Shown one piece after another: positions 48,125 to 60,869 of a DNA stretch of 64,000 bases. Below the pieces are notes generated by a model that saw nothing but the letters and a program-made list of their open reading frames with translations, did not search any database and had not been told where the DNA came from. Source of the stretch: Rhytidiadelphus loreus (lineage: Eukaryota > Streptophyta > Bryopsida > Hypnales > Hylocomiaceae); the NCBI GenBank assembly GCA_947034895.1, contig OX344761.1, forward strand, positions 37,088,863-37,152,862, in the 5' to 3' direction. How positions within the stretch are numbered: the first letter of the stretch is position 1; every line of letters begins with the position of its first letter. Position numbers and translations under genes: made by a program.

Positions 48125-50681
48125 GCTATTAGTACATATTTGTACCAAATTTGTCTATTTCCATACAAAAAAATCCCCCAATTCTCATTGAGGATTTGAA
48201 CGACAAGTACCTAAAATCCCACCGTCCAATAGAAGGGCATGAAATTGTATATAACATCGAGATGTCAATGATGGGTGGAAATAGGGGAAAAGTATCTTTT
48301 CTTCTTTTACAAATGGGTGATTGCACACTATGGTCGCCCCCCTGCCGAAGATACGAAACAGTAAAAACTAGTACAAAATGTACACATATTGGTACAAAAT
48401 GGAGCCAAAATGTCATTTATATCAAAATTCAAAGTTGGCCCATCTCAATCAAAAGGTCTTTTGATAGATTCTCAAATTTAAAATTTATAAAGTACACTTT
48501 AAAGTCAAAATTTAGGCCTTGTACTAAAATCACATATTTGAAAGGATATTTTCTAATAAAGTTCCCCAAACCCTAATTAAGTGCTAAGGCATTTTTATTA
48601 AACACTAGAACATTGAACTTATCTCTTTGAATTGCAAAAATGACCCCATGAAATTGACACAATAAGTACAACAATGCTAGAGTTGAATCTGTGACAGTAC
48701 AAACATTTAATGTACTCTATACATTAAATTAATAGATGAAAGTCACTTTTTGTTGTGCAATTTTCAATATACACAAGATGTTAGACTTTGCTTCATTTTT
48801 CTTTTTAACAAAAAATGACAAAAACTATAGGAAAATTGACTCCAAACTTTCATCCTGTGCAAAAATTATGCCGTGACTACGATTTTGGACAACCGTAGTG
48901 TACTTTTATCCAAATACAAATTAAAATAAAATTATGGTCCCCATTCAAAACCACTATAATAGAGGGCACTTTCAAGGCCCAAATTTTTTATAATGTGAAA
49001 CTTTGAAATTCAGATTTGAATGTTCTTGATCAAGTTCTTGATCGCATAGATTGACATTACCAAATGTTCCATCCCTGGAGCCTTCCATGGCTAGTTCTAT
49101 TTCCATGGATGTTGCCAAAAATAAATTCAAAAGTTACTCAGATCTTGTTCAATCAAGCACGGATCCAAAAAAGAACGCCACATTCTGTAATGGAAGGATT
49201 CAGCAGGTGGACACGTTCCTGTCCAGTAAATATTTATTAATGGGTTCAAAGAAAAGCAAGGCTCGACAAATAAAATTTTAATTGTGAATCATATTTTGTA
49301 AGATTATTCTTTCCCACACTTGTTTTTTTGAAATGATGAGCTCTCAGAAAACTTTGTCGATTTCTAGAATTACATCATGATTTTTACTGTTTGGGGAATG
49401 GTTTTCTGCCAGCTTTGCCTTGCGTGGACTGTGCATTGTATGGACAATTGTCACATTGAGGCAGCTTACTGCCTCTTTTGAGCACATTGTATTGTGGCAG
49501 ATGTCACAATGCAATCAAATTCAATTTTTTTTTAACCCTCCAAGTACCCTGGGGAAATTTAAATTAAATTAAATTAATTTTTTTTGAAATCCACCCCCCA
49601 TCCCACCACTTGTAATTTTCAGGTGAGGGTGGGGGTGGCATTCGATATGGGATAAATCCCATATCCCTGTATTGTAACTGTATCCCATATTGTGACCGTA
49701 TCTGTACCCATACTCATGTCATACACGTATCCCACACATGTATCCGTGTCCATATACCATGTCGTATCTATATCCGTACTTGTATTCGTATCCATATCTA
49801 GGTGTGTTTTCAAGATCAACGGCATCTGGGGTTAAGATTTATTTTTATTTTTAAATCAATGTCTCTTTTATTTTTTGTTGGGGAGAGGGGGGAAGAAATA
49901 GAGGAAACCGAGGTTTTGCCTCTTTTCAACGCATTGTAATGTCGAAGTAGGTCCAACCAATGTTCAAGAATTTTATCTTGTGTTTTATCTGCTAACTTCC
50001 TTCAATTCTCATATTGAACCGATTTTGAAGATTGAACTAAATCCAATTGTTTTCTCTATTTTTTTTACTCTAAATAGAAATTTTACAGATTTTATCACCG
50101 GAATTTCACCATTGTGTTCAAATTGCAACTCATTTTTTTCCCAATTCCACCAACTAACTTCAAACTAGCCACCAGTTCTTTCCGAACATTGGGTCCAATT
50201 AACAAGGTATTGGAAAATAGCCCAGCCTTTGTTCTCCAATGGATGGCTACCACTTCTACATAGCTTTGCAACAAGGAGGGTTATAAATGCCTTGTGACTC
50301 GTCATTGAAACACAAAACGATTGTGAGGCAGTCACCTGGAAAATGAACAAATTTTGCATTCCAGATTTCCAGCGAGGAATGGTACGACAATTCATTGTCC
50401 AGCACTCCATGCCAGCTTCTGGCTTGATTTTCAAACGGTCAACGCACAAAATATGGCCAAATTCAAGCATAGAACACAGCCAGGCAACAGCCGCAAATTG
50501 TAGAACAACATTGATGGAACATCAGTGGGCTTTGTGACCTGCTGCTTGTGAGAACGATGGTCCTTTCATTTCTACAACTAAGTTAATAAGTTACATGGAC
50601 TTTGCTGGACTTGCTTGGTACAGCCCGTGCATTGGGCTTTACTCTTTTAGTAGGCTCAACATGACGTTGTTGCACGCTGTA
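48125..50681. other. Intergenic stretch with low-complexity DNA and unassigned short frames
   Basis: 49620-49820 is the inverted relative of the GTATCC-type repeat at 29930. Frame 49051-49281 plus (76 codons) and 50165-50470 minus (101 codons) have balanced composition but no recognisable domains, and may be gene fragments. No gene is called. Confidence 0.4.
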
Positions 50682-51082
50682 AGGTAGTATGCTCTAAAAG
50701 CGACCATCCGCGTTTTTCATAGCCTTACATGAACAGAATTATTTTAAGATCATTTTTCAGAGAAAGAAAAGTGGATGTGGAAACTAACACAAGTGGTTTT
50801 GTATTTTTTCAAGCATTTTTGAATTACTTAAAATCTTTGAAAGATTTGGGGCACAGGCACCTATTTGTAACCATAGGTCTCCCAAAATCAGTCCACTTGC
50901 AACTTGTAAAGAGATGTGTGGAAATCAAAAGCAATGATTGGCTCTTGCAATAGAAAAATAATTTTCCCTTAATGCATTCAATTGCTACAGTGGTCCATTT
51001 AAGGATTACCCCATCTCTATTCTTCACTCCCAAACAGTAGGGGTGGTTTGAAGAAGGTGGGCGCTTTTAGAGCACACTGCCT
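50682..51082 (+). mobile_element. AGGTAG-type MITE, copy D (401 bp)
   Basis: Begins AGGTAGTATGCTCTAAAAGC and ends GCTTTTAGAGCACACTGCCT, flanked by TA at 50680-50681 and 51083-51084. Same orientation and core as copy A. Confidence 0.8.
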
Positions 51083-51307
51083 TACTAAGCAAGACAAGCA
51101 AAAAGAGAGTCAAAGTGTTCATTCAAAGCTCCAATATCAAATCAAATCGGCAAGAATGTTATGCAAAACAATGAAAGTCAGACAAGGGAATTCATATGTG
51201 TTGTAATAAATTCTAATTCAAATATTGGGGGTATATTTCCTTCTACAATGTCACTTTAACAAGAATAATTTATGTTATATCGGTAGTGGCCCACAATTCA
51301 TAGGCAA

Positions 51308-51438
51308 CACTATAAGAAAATGGGGGTATAAATGACTTGTCCACAATGATTGCACCGACAATAATGACTGCAAACACTTTGAAGTCATTGTTGTTGGTGA
51401 AGTCATTGTGGACAAGTCATTTATACCCCCCATTTTCT
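51308..51438. repeat. Long hairpin with CACTA-like left terminus
   Basis: Arms of about 56 bp face each other across a 15-bp loop: AGAAAATGGGGGTATAAATG at 51315 and its inverse ending 51438, with the inner part (ACAATAATGACT against AGTCATTGTTGT) slightly diverged. The left edge reads CACTATAAGAAAA, but the right edge lacks the matching TAGTG. It is probably a MITE remnant. A small-RNA precursor is an alternative because of the near-perfect fold. Confidence 0.7.
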
Positions 51439-52249
51439 TTCCTTGCAAGGAATGGATTTCTGTTTCTTTGGAAGTTCAAGAATGTTATCGTTAGGCACTA
51501 AAATTGAAAGAAAAAGAATGGCTAGAGAAGATGAATTGACATTTGTAAGTGACAAGCTAATAGGTGAGACTAAAGTATTGGTGGACAACAAAAATGATAG
51601 GAATAAAACATAGTAGATGACTTTGCTAGAATACCAACCATCTAAATTTATAAGCTTAAACATGCATGGATATAAATGATCCATTATTACAAATCCCAAT
51701 ATTGGATTAAGAATGTTATGGATGATGAATAGGAAGGCATACATTTTTCTCCTCTAGTTTGTTAACCCCTAAGTAATACTCTGACATCCCAATCCTATTG
51801 TAACAATGAAGAGAGGTTTTAGGGACTTTTTTACCACAAAATTCCTCATTCATCCAAATCAATGTCTGACTTTTAAAAATTCACACATTCAATATCACAA
51901 ATTCTATGAAATTGAAATAAATAATGTATATTTATAAAGATATAAACAAAAATATCCAAAACTTCAGGAAAGGATTCAAGCACTCAAAGGTTAAGGATCA
52001 AAGGCATTTATCATACACATTCTGCTTGGATGCACAAAGGAAAGATGATGCATCAAACATTACATTATTTCAATTATCTTATGAGAAGGGGTAAGCAACT
52101 AGTGTCGTAAAATTAAGTAAAAGCATTCTAACCCTTATGATGAGCAAAATATTGTGCACCATGTCAAGTACATGGAGATCATGATAAGAACAAACTCAAA
52201 AGTGTCATTTGAACTCCCAATATCTTCTCCTAACAACGCCCCATGGCTA
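51439..52249. other. Intergenic stretch, nothing recognised
   Basis: Frame 51421-51744 minus (107 codons) is hydrophobic and partly overlaps the hairpin; it resembles nothing. No repeats seen. Confidence 0.45.
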
Positions 52250-52603
52250 AGGTAGTATGCTCTAAAAGCGCCCACCTTCTTCAAACAACAATTGAATGCA
52301 TCAAGAAAAAATTATTTTTCTATTGCAAGAGCCAATCATTGCCTTCGATTTTCACACATCTCTTTACAAATTGCAAGTGGACAGATTTTGGGAGACCTAT
52401 GGTCACAAATAGATGCTCGTGCCCTGAATCTTTGAAAATTTATAAGTAATTCAAAAATGCTTGGAAAAATACAAAACCACTTGTGTTAGTTTCCACATCC
52501 ATTTTTCTTTCTCTGAAAAATGATCTAAACATGATTCTGTCCACGTAAGCCTATGAAAAAGGCAGACCAACTCTTAAATGGTAACTTTTAGAGCATACTA
52601 CCT
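52250..52603 (-). mobile_element. AGGTAG-type MITE, copy E (354 bp)
   Basis: Same orientation as copy C. Ends AGGTAGTATGCTCTAAAAGC and GAGCATACTACCT with flanking TA at 52248-52249 and 52604-52605. It is shorter than the others because about 60 bp after the left end are missing. Confidence 0.8.
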
Positions 52604-53166
52604 TATTGCTTAAATACAGTAGTTATTGCTTAGTATTGCTTATTACTTTACTTCTTTAAGGTAATAGCTCTAGAACTAGGCTCTCAAGTCCCCATGCTCA
52701 AGAATCTCAAAGAACTTCTCTGATGTGTATGTCTGAGATTGGGCCTAGTGTGGGATTGGGCAATCACTACTCCATCACTTTAGGTCATTGCCTTAGAGAA
52801 GTTCACCTTAGAGCAGTCTACTGTAATATTTTTGTGTGGCGGTGCTTAAGTTATAAGAGCCCATTCCCATGACCACCTCGCCCTTAGTTGTTACCACACA
52901 CAGAACTCTGAGAGAAGGCTATGAGAAAGTACAGAAAGAATACTGGAATGAGATGCGGTTCATGAAGTTTAACGGTACAAAAGGATGAAATTCACTCTGG
53001 TAAGCCCACTTGCATTACAAATGGAAATATTGCAGAGTTCAAATCTGAAGTTCAAATCTAAATGTTCCACCTTGGGGTGTAGCAGATTGGCTACACTAAC
53101 AGGTGGATCCTTAAATCATAAAATCGACATAAACATTGCACAGCCCTTCTTAGAGGCTAAACCTGG
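52604..53166. other. Downstream region of the reductase gene
   Basis: The part nearest 53166 is probably the 3' UTR of the minus-strand reductase. No other feature was recognised. Confidence 0.45.
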
Positions 53167-56100
53167 TTAACCAAGTGATGTGGTCCGGGCACTCAACTGC
53201 AGGGGTTCCAGAACGTGTGATGTGCCTGTTAGTTCCTCGCTAACTGCCCACAATGAGGAAGACAACTCGTTGTTGACAGCTCTGGCACTCGGGTTCCCCG
53301 GACGACTATTCTCGTAGTAGCGTCCTGTAATACCTTCCATGGCGGGGGAATTTGCTAAATACACTGCTGTTGATGCACCTTGCTCAGGGGTCTGCACAAT
53401 GAAAAAACCAAACCAATCAACTGAAACTGAAAACATACCAAAAAACACAAATGCCCATCTTCAGATATTAAACGTACTGCTTTCCTCACATTTATCCTCA
53501 ATCTGAACGTAAGTGCGAGAATGATGCGGAACGCAATAGTCTCGGGAGACAATTACCTTCAAACCTAAGAGTTTCACCAGTCCTGGCCTGAGACCCGAAA
53601 GCAATGGGAAATTTGTGTACACTGCTTGAGGAAACACGAACCGAATCAACTGCAACAGGCAAATTGAATTAACAACTTCATAACTTATATTTCACAAAAA
53701 GTCAATGCTTCACAACGAGTCCTCAAAGCGTTTCAATTTCTAATGCACATCATTGATTTTTCAAACGAGTAAAAACTCACCTCCGTGTCAACAATGCCTG
53801 GGTGCATACAGTTCACCGTCACGGGGAGTCTCGAAGATGTGCAGCGTCGTGCTAGCTCATGAGAAAAGAGACAATTAGCAAGTTTTGATTGTCCATATGC
53901 CAGCCATTCGTTGTACTCTGCACAGAAAGGTACACATAAGAATTCTACTTCGAGGTAGCACTTATTGAGGAAACATGCAGTTTAATGCCAAATATAGTTG
54001 CAGGTTGTGTCTTTCGAATTCAGCAAAGTGAAATGAATATTCTCTATTCTTCTTTAAGCACATATTCCAAGAAAATACTAAGTGTTAGGATTGGCAATTT
54101 CGACGACAAATAAAAAGAAGCTTAGGAATGGGAAGACTCCGCACTCCGAGTTTTAAAATTTAGGTCGTCAAAGTCAAGGTTCCCAATTCGCTCTGCAGCA
54201 GAGGCCAACACCACCACTCTTGACTTGGTTCTGGAACAGCACACATGGATGAAAACACAAACAGATTCATTACAAGTGGAAAAGTTGAAAAAGAGCAAGT
54301 GATCATTCCAAACCAGACAAATCATACATGAACTCTTTACAAATGACGAAATGTTCGTTTACCCAGGCGACGCACTTGATTTGAGTTTGTCAAGCAACAG
54401 CGCAGTCAGTAGAAAGTGACCCAAATGATTCACCTGCATCAGACATATGCATCATACATACTGTGGTTATTTAGCAACGCAAAGCAAAATATGATTGACC
54501 ACCAGAGCCATTCCAATATGACTTATCCTGCTACGCAGATAGAAAACTACCATATGGAATCAACACTGACATTCCATCAATACGGATCACAGAAGCAAAC
54601 TAGGACATTTTACAGTTCATGCCTACTCAAGCTAACTTGTCCAATCCTTAAAGGAAACAACACTAACCCCGAGTTGGTACTCAAAGCCATCCACTGTGGA
54701 CTGAAACGGGCATGCCATTACCCCTGCATTATTCACCTGCACGAATCACAACTAACCACTGTTTATATTATAACCACTCCAGATGTCTTTCAGGCTTTAT
54801 ATTTGGGGAAACTTCTAAAAGACAGTGCCTTCCAACACTGATCCAATGTTTGCAAAATTTTCAACCAATAAATCATGGAGGAAAAATAAACATATATTAA
54901 GACTGTAAGTAGTACTTATATTGGAATACTATGCGTAATATTATAACTATTTAAAAGGAATAGCCTCCGATGAAAGCCCTAGACACGCATTCCTATAGCA
55001 ACAAACCAGAAAGTATGTGCTTCAAACCATTGCATATGTACTCATGGAGAAATTTAAAAGACTTGAAGTTTCATGCTTACAAGAGAGTTCAATGGAAGGC
55101 CCAAGTCCAAATACTCTGCAGCAAACTGGCGGATTGAGGCAAATGAAGCCAAGTCTAACTGCATTACCCTGTGAAGTTCCACAATGGTAAGGGTGACTGC
55201 ATAGCTGATGCATCAACTAACATAGGCAGGTGTTTTTCTTTGTAGTGGCATCGGAGCTCTCCGTAATCGGAGGGCTGATGGACGGGGCCGTTCTTGGTAT
55301 TGTCAGAAATCCTCAAAGAAGGGGTGCTCATCAAAAGTTTCTCACAAGATACTGAATTTCAAAGAATTTTCGTCTTTGAAAATATGGTCAAAATTTCTAT
55401 ATTTTACTTTACTCTGATGCTCCAAAATTACAGAAGAAGAATAAGTTTACAAAGGAAGCGAGGGGAGGAGAACAGTGGTAGGGCTAACATACTTGTGACA
55501 ACAACACAAGCCATACTAGTAAAAATACAATAACATATCAACAATTAACTAAACAACACCGAAAGAACACCGACAGAGATCAGATCAGAAACCTGACAGA
55601 TGAGCTATTGGATGCTCGAACAATATCTGTCACAGCTTGCCCTCCCTTCTCCAAGTTTCTGCATGCTTCCTTGAGCCAACACATCCAGATTACAGGTGAA
55701 ATGATGTTGATTGGTGATCGATAAATTCATATTAGGCTTTGTTGTTCAAAGTACTGTACAATGGCTTGTGTCATTGTCACAGTTAGGACGTCCAGTCCAT
55801 GCTCAAATCCGCAACATTCTATACCAAAAGAGGTGATACTTTAATCTTGCAGACTAGCCTCAGCCACCGTTGTCCCCAAAGCCATGGAGCAACAGACATA
55901 CAAACGTCTAACTCAACGCACAGAGAGTTGCCACCTACAGAAATATCATCATAAGTGAAAAAAAATAAACAATCATCAATGTGTCTATTGATTCTCACCA
56001 ATTGTGACAGCCATGCCCTGCCTTGCAAGCTCTATGGCGGTCGCCTTTCCTATACCTGGAAAAGCATCAACTCAACCTTGTGATTAAAGGAACCACTTTA

Positions 56101-56955
56101 CCAAATGCCCGCATTTCACGTTATTCTTTTCTCCGTTCTGAGAAACGGGCAATCTGCAGAATTTGACCTAATTGATACGAGAATCCTTCAAGTGGATAGA
56201 ACACAAAACTCTAACATGCATGCGGTGCCTGCATTAAAATAATACTTAAAGTAACACGTTGGGTAATGCAGTCATTTTTTTTGAGAAAATCAAGATACTG
56301 TCGAAACATTCCCCACAGAAGAATGGCTAGAGGCAAAATATTCTGCAATTGTCAGACTCTTAACCTCTCAGCAAATAGAGACCATCTCAGTTACACTGTT
56401 CACCCCCTTTGCATTTGTTAACAATTTTCTGATGGTGCAATACCTATGGTTGTTGAGTTTCTTGTCAATTTGTAGTCTAAATTCATTATCAGAAAGTTTG
56501 AATACAGGAGCGCTTCCTAAATTCAAGCAATTATCAAGTTTCAGCTACTCATACCAGTGTTTCCACCGGTGACGACGACATGCCGCTGGCTCGAAGACGA
56601 CGACGAAGATTGCGCTGCTCTACATAACCCATAGCGTTGATTCCTGCCTTCACTCTGGGCGAACCAATCATTAATCAGCATTCAAAGAGAAAATGATTCA
56701 CTCACAAATTCAAAAAAGTGTTTCGAAGTTGATGCAATTAACTAGTACAATATAACCCTACATTCCCTTACACAACCAATACTGATGAGTTAGCAACCTA
56801 ATCAAATGCCCCTCTACGAAACATACCTTGGCAAATTTCCCAGGGGCTAGCAACTGCAAAAATCCCAACCCACCAAGCCCCGTCACAGAATTGGAGCTGC
56901 ACCATGCAAGAGTTGGCCGAAGGCTGGAACCCAAAGTGGTTGACGTACTCGCCAT
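53167..56955 (-). CDS. Short-chain dehydrogenase/reductase, predicted plastid-targeted
   Basis: Eleven exons close in phase: 56955-56827, 56654-56555, 56055-55999, 55665-55593, 55168-55081, 54736-54668, 54433-54363, 54230-54145, 53917-53781, 53649-53557, 53391-53167, giving 375 aa. The first about 65 residues are Ser/Thr-rich without acids until Glu45, ending in a seven-Ser run, like a plastid transit peptide. The classical SDR motifs follow: TGGNTGIG (72-79, cofactor binding), VTIACRNLEKG, NNAG (151-154), a catalytic Ser (about 206) and YGQSK (Tyr232, Lys236). The C-terminus (TPEQGASTAVYLANSP, then GITGRYY) is like retinol-dehydrogenase/WWOX-type and cyanobacterial SDRs. It probably uses NADP(H), but the substrate is unknown. 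Two junctions are non-ideal: the exon 8 donor (CGGA then GTGCGG) and the short-pyrimidine acceptor of exon 4. Confidence 0.9.
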
Positions 56956-58479
56956 TGCAACTTCCTGGAGAAGAAAAAAAAGGACCGTGAAGGAGAGATT
57001 AATGGCAACACCCAGAAAAGACTGTGAATACACGCAAGCTTCGAATCCAGTGCAGATTACTAGCTAATGCAAATTCGAACCGAGATGCTTCTCGTCACTA
57101 GAAGAAAACAGTGTCAAGATCAACGCTTTGTAAGCGACGAACTATGTCCAAATCAACACAAAAATGTCCACATCAGCGTGACAAATGTCCAAATCATGTG
57201 AGCTGGAAACAAGCACGGCTAACTTAAGCTTACTTCTTCTTCTCGAACAAATACTCTGACTAGGAGAGCAATTGAACCCTAAGCTTGAACAAAGAACTCA
57301 CAACTGTAAGTTGCATGGACAGCAATCCCCCGGACAAATGAACTGAAATTCGCAATTCAAACTTGCACAGTGGCGCATGTGATAAGCTCTGAATGAATGT
57401 TGACGGTGGGATGAGTGGATCAGGCAGGGCACGTCGAGGACTTTTCAGTTGGGTCGGTGGAGCAAATGTGTCCCTACAGAAGAAGGTGTCTTGCAAGAGA
57501 ACCCGAGCGCAACAACTTTGTGTTGGTCACCCAAACTTATGTTCTGCACTTTTCAGCCATTTGTAGTGGAATTTAGAAAGAGTGTTCTTTTGTGCGTATG
57601 CATGAGCTTTCAGTATCGTAACTGTGAAAGGTGTGCGGCCACAAAACGTTTGCATATTGAAACTTTTTGTCAGGGCTGTTTGGATTTGGTTTTTCAGTTG
57701 TATGGGATCATCTTTGTGAAGTGGATGAAGGCAAACTATTGAGGCAACAATGCAACAAATGGGGCTTTACATTGGCTAACTTTAATCGGACCCTACCAAT
57801 CGGTTCGGAGTCTTTTGCATTTCCAATGCACATACAACATATATTTTTTACAGATACAAAAGGAGACCTTGGATGGAGGGTTGTGTTGAAGAAGGAAATA
57901 AAAAGACGTTGTATGTAATGGGGGCATAGAAGTGGAGAGTGTGGAAGGAATGTTTGATTTAGGCAAGGATCACAAACATGTGGGCCTTTATCCACAAACA
58001 AATTGAGCTTTAAGAAGGGAGGAAATAACGACTGCAAGGATAGAAGTAGGGTTGGACGTGTAGGATCAAGACTTTAGGGAATCTAGTTCTTTATCGGATG
58101 AAAAAGATGTGTGGCATGTGAATACTTCCAAGATCCCTATTTCTATCATGAGTGTGGCATGTGGTCTACATAGATAGGCATCTACTGCTTTTCAAAGACT
58201 TAGGTAGTACATGTTGTTTTCGAGTCACCTCTAGTGATTATGAAGTTGAAGCATTTGTTGTTCTTCTTTCTATGTGATAAGATTGTTGTAATGTATGTAG
58301 GATGGTCCAAATTGGTTGGAACTAAAAATTGTCTTCAAGTGGTGGACCAAGGATAGGTATCATGCATCATCCTTCATTAATGAACTTTTAGGGAGTGTGA
58401 AATCCAAAATGACATTGGATAGCATGATCCACTTCTACTAAAATTTTAGTGCACGACAAATGCCATTGTAGGTAATGTA
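56956..58479. other. Reductase upstream region and intergenic DNA
   Basis: 56956-57300 is the likely 5' UTR and promoter of the reductase. Frame 57449-57742 plus is open for 97 codons and Cys-rich at the end but has no recognised domain. Nothing else supported. Confidence 0.45.
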
Positions 58480-59570
58480 AAACTTTGATGTTTGCACCCC
58501 TTAGTGACACTTACTACCTTAAGCTCACCTTCAAGTGCTTCTTATAGCACTTAACTCCTAGTGGCATCAAGGTTCACAATCTCCTAACATTGTACATACT
58601 ACGCACACGCACCATTAGGTTCTAATTCTAGTGACGAGGTTCTTCATTCCTTCGGGACTCCCAACTATTCACTTCCAATACTTAACTCCTACAAGACATT
58701 GGACATGTCATTTGATGATATAGGGTGGAACCTCTATTGATGTCTAAGTACTTGGTGGCGGCACTACTTCCCACTAGTGCTAACCGCCCTTGAATGGTAC
58801 CCAACTCCCCGCTAGGCCCAACCTACTTTACTTTAGGGTTCACTTTGGGACTCACTCATTGAGGCTCACCAATTGGGACTCACTCACCGAAACTCACCAA
58901 TTGGGACTCACACCATGGCCTAGTGTGGAGTGGGACCAATTCACTTGGTATCAAAAAGTGCATAAGCACTACATAGTAACACACAAGTGGTGGTGAGGCT
59001 TCAATACCAACCTTATCGGCCATCCACAGCCACTTTGGCTTACCATGGCACCATTCGAGAGTGAGGAGGGAGACCACCTCTCCTTGTAGTACTCTCTACA
59101 AGGTTCGGCACTCCCCATCCTAAAAGTCTCCCGGAACACCCAAAACACTCTCCAACTTGGAGGGCCACCTATTTAATTTCCAAGTTGTCTTCCTGAAAGC
59201 AAACCCCCAAACACTCCCGATCTTCCCATTGGGATAGCTTTTAATTTAATTCCAAATCTAGAGTGCAATCCCATTTTTGTAATTTACTCTTTTCACAAAT
59301 CACCGTTGACTATTCATTTCCTCAATTTTGACAAGTATTGAGGAATTTATGGCTCTCCAAAGGTTCGAGTTCCCCGGGAGAGTAGTTCTTTGAGACTCCA
59401 CCTTCTTTGGATGCTCATAACTCTTAGCACGTAGCTCATCTCTTCATGAGCCTTAGCATTTTGGATAGCTTTTTTCCTTAACTTTCCTACAATATACAAC
59501 ATGCCCTATTTGACTCAAAGAAATCCTCCCAAACCTTGGCTCCTACGTCCCACCTTCTCGGGACGTGGAC
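58480..59570 (-). repeat. Dispersed non-coding repeat, copy 3
   Basis: Reverse complement of 33560-34320 over its length (for example CTCATGAAGAGATGAGCTA, AAATAGGGCATGTTGTAT and TTAGGAGATTGTG when read on the minus strand). No coding frame, no element ends seen. Confidence 0.65.
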
Positions 59571-59829
59571 AAGACATTGCCAACTTTGAGGACAACGTTG
59601 CTAGTATGAGAGCAGGGAGCGGGGAGCGGGAAATGGAGAGCGAGGAGCATAGATTCTTGGTCAGGAAGGAGACAAGTGATGAAAAAAAACATCTGAATGT
59701 ATTGAAGTGTACTAGGTAAATTTTGGGGGAAGAACGCTGGATTTTGGTTGAAAGTTGCTTGAAATTTAGGAAGGGGATTCAAAAAATGTAGATGGAAAAG
59801 TCTAAGGGATGTAGATGAAAGGAGATTTA

Positions 59830-60360
59830 AAATATGGATGAAAGCAAAGTTAGGAATGGATGAAAACAGTGAATGAAAGTGGCAAAAGGGATGGATGAAA
59901 ATAGTGGATGAAAGTATAAACGGATGAAAAAATGGATGAAAAAAATGGATGAAAAAAATGGATGAAAAAAGTGGGTGAAAGTAGGAGAATGAACGGATGA
60001 AAAAAATGGATGAAAAAAGTGGGTGAAAGTAGGAGAATGAATGGATGAAAAAAATGGATGAAAAAAATGGGTGAAAATAGGAGAATGAACAGATGAAAAA
60101 AATGGATGAAAAAAATGGGTGAAAGTAGGAGAATCAATGGATGAAAAAAATAGATGAAAAAAATGGATGAAAGTAGGAGAATGAACGAATTTAAAAAATG
60201 GATGAAAGTATAAGAATTGGTGGATGGATATAATGGATGAATGTAGAAGAATTAATGAATGCCGGAAAAAGGGTTGAAAACAGGAGAATGAACGGATGAA
60301 CCAAATGGATGACAATAGACGAAATAGTGGATGAATAAAAGGGATTAAAGTAGAGGTAAA
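59830..60360. repeat. GGATGAAAA minisatellite with a 48-bp higher-order unit
   Basis: Between 59991 and 60182 four units of 48 bp follow each other, each starting ATGAAC-GGATGAAAAA or a close variant and closing with GTGGGTGAAAGTAGGAGA. Looser GGATGAAAA words extend to both sides. On the minus strand the array gives an open frame of 196 codons with repeated FHPFFSS words; it is low-complexity and has no gene context, so it is not called. Confidence 0.8.
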
Positions 60361-60670
60361 AGTTCGTAAACATGCAAGAAGGTCTGGAAGACGGTATAGA
60401 GAAATGGTTGAGTTCATTTAATAAAATTGAGATGAAGACATGGTAAGTTGTTAACCATGTTGGATTGAGGTTCAGAAAACTCTAATTTCCTCTATGTGAA
60501 CAAACAAATTATATTATTTTCAACTTGTGTCATGGGCAATAGAAAAATGTATTGACAAGGTTGATAAGGGAAGGTTAAATTTGTTCATGCATGAAGTACA
60601 AGTAATACCAGTGACTTTCGTAGGTCTGCTCAAGGTTGTTTGCTGCGACAGCGCGACATTGCGACAGACA

Positions 60671-60707
60671 GACGTCGCGCGACGTCTAGTAGAGCTCGCG
60701 CGACGTC
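60671..60707. promoter_or_regulatory. CpG-rich ACGT palindrome cluster
   Basis: GACGTCGCGCGACGTC at 60671-60686 is a perfect 16-bp palindrome with two ACGT cores, followed by GCGCGACGTCACG at 60697-60709, a third core. ACGT elements of the GACGTC type are bZIP binding sites in plants. No gene is nearby to regulate, so the function is only inferred. Confidence 0.35.
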
Positions 60708-60869
60708 ACGAAAAGTCAAATTTACCTTTGACTTTATATAAAATTACCCCCCTCCAGCTGGATGCCATGTGGCATCTACATGGCAAACTCAAGGGGCGCA
60801 TACGGGTACTAGGCGACTGCATGTAGGGGCAAGTGGAGGTAGGGGCGACCTATTGTAGGAGTGATTTGT

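Noticed and set aside
49051..49281. 76-codon plus-strand frame with balanced composition
   Set aside because: Ends without domain, splice partner or family resemblance; kept only as a possible gene fragment.
59827..60417. 196-codon minus-strand open frame rich in FHPFFSS words
   Set aside because: It is the translation of a GGATGAAAA minisatellite whose 48-bp unit is a multiple of three, so stops do not arise. Low complexity, no gene structure.
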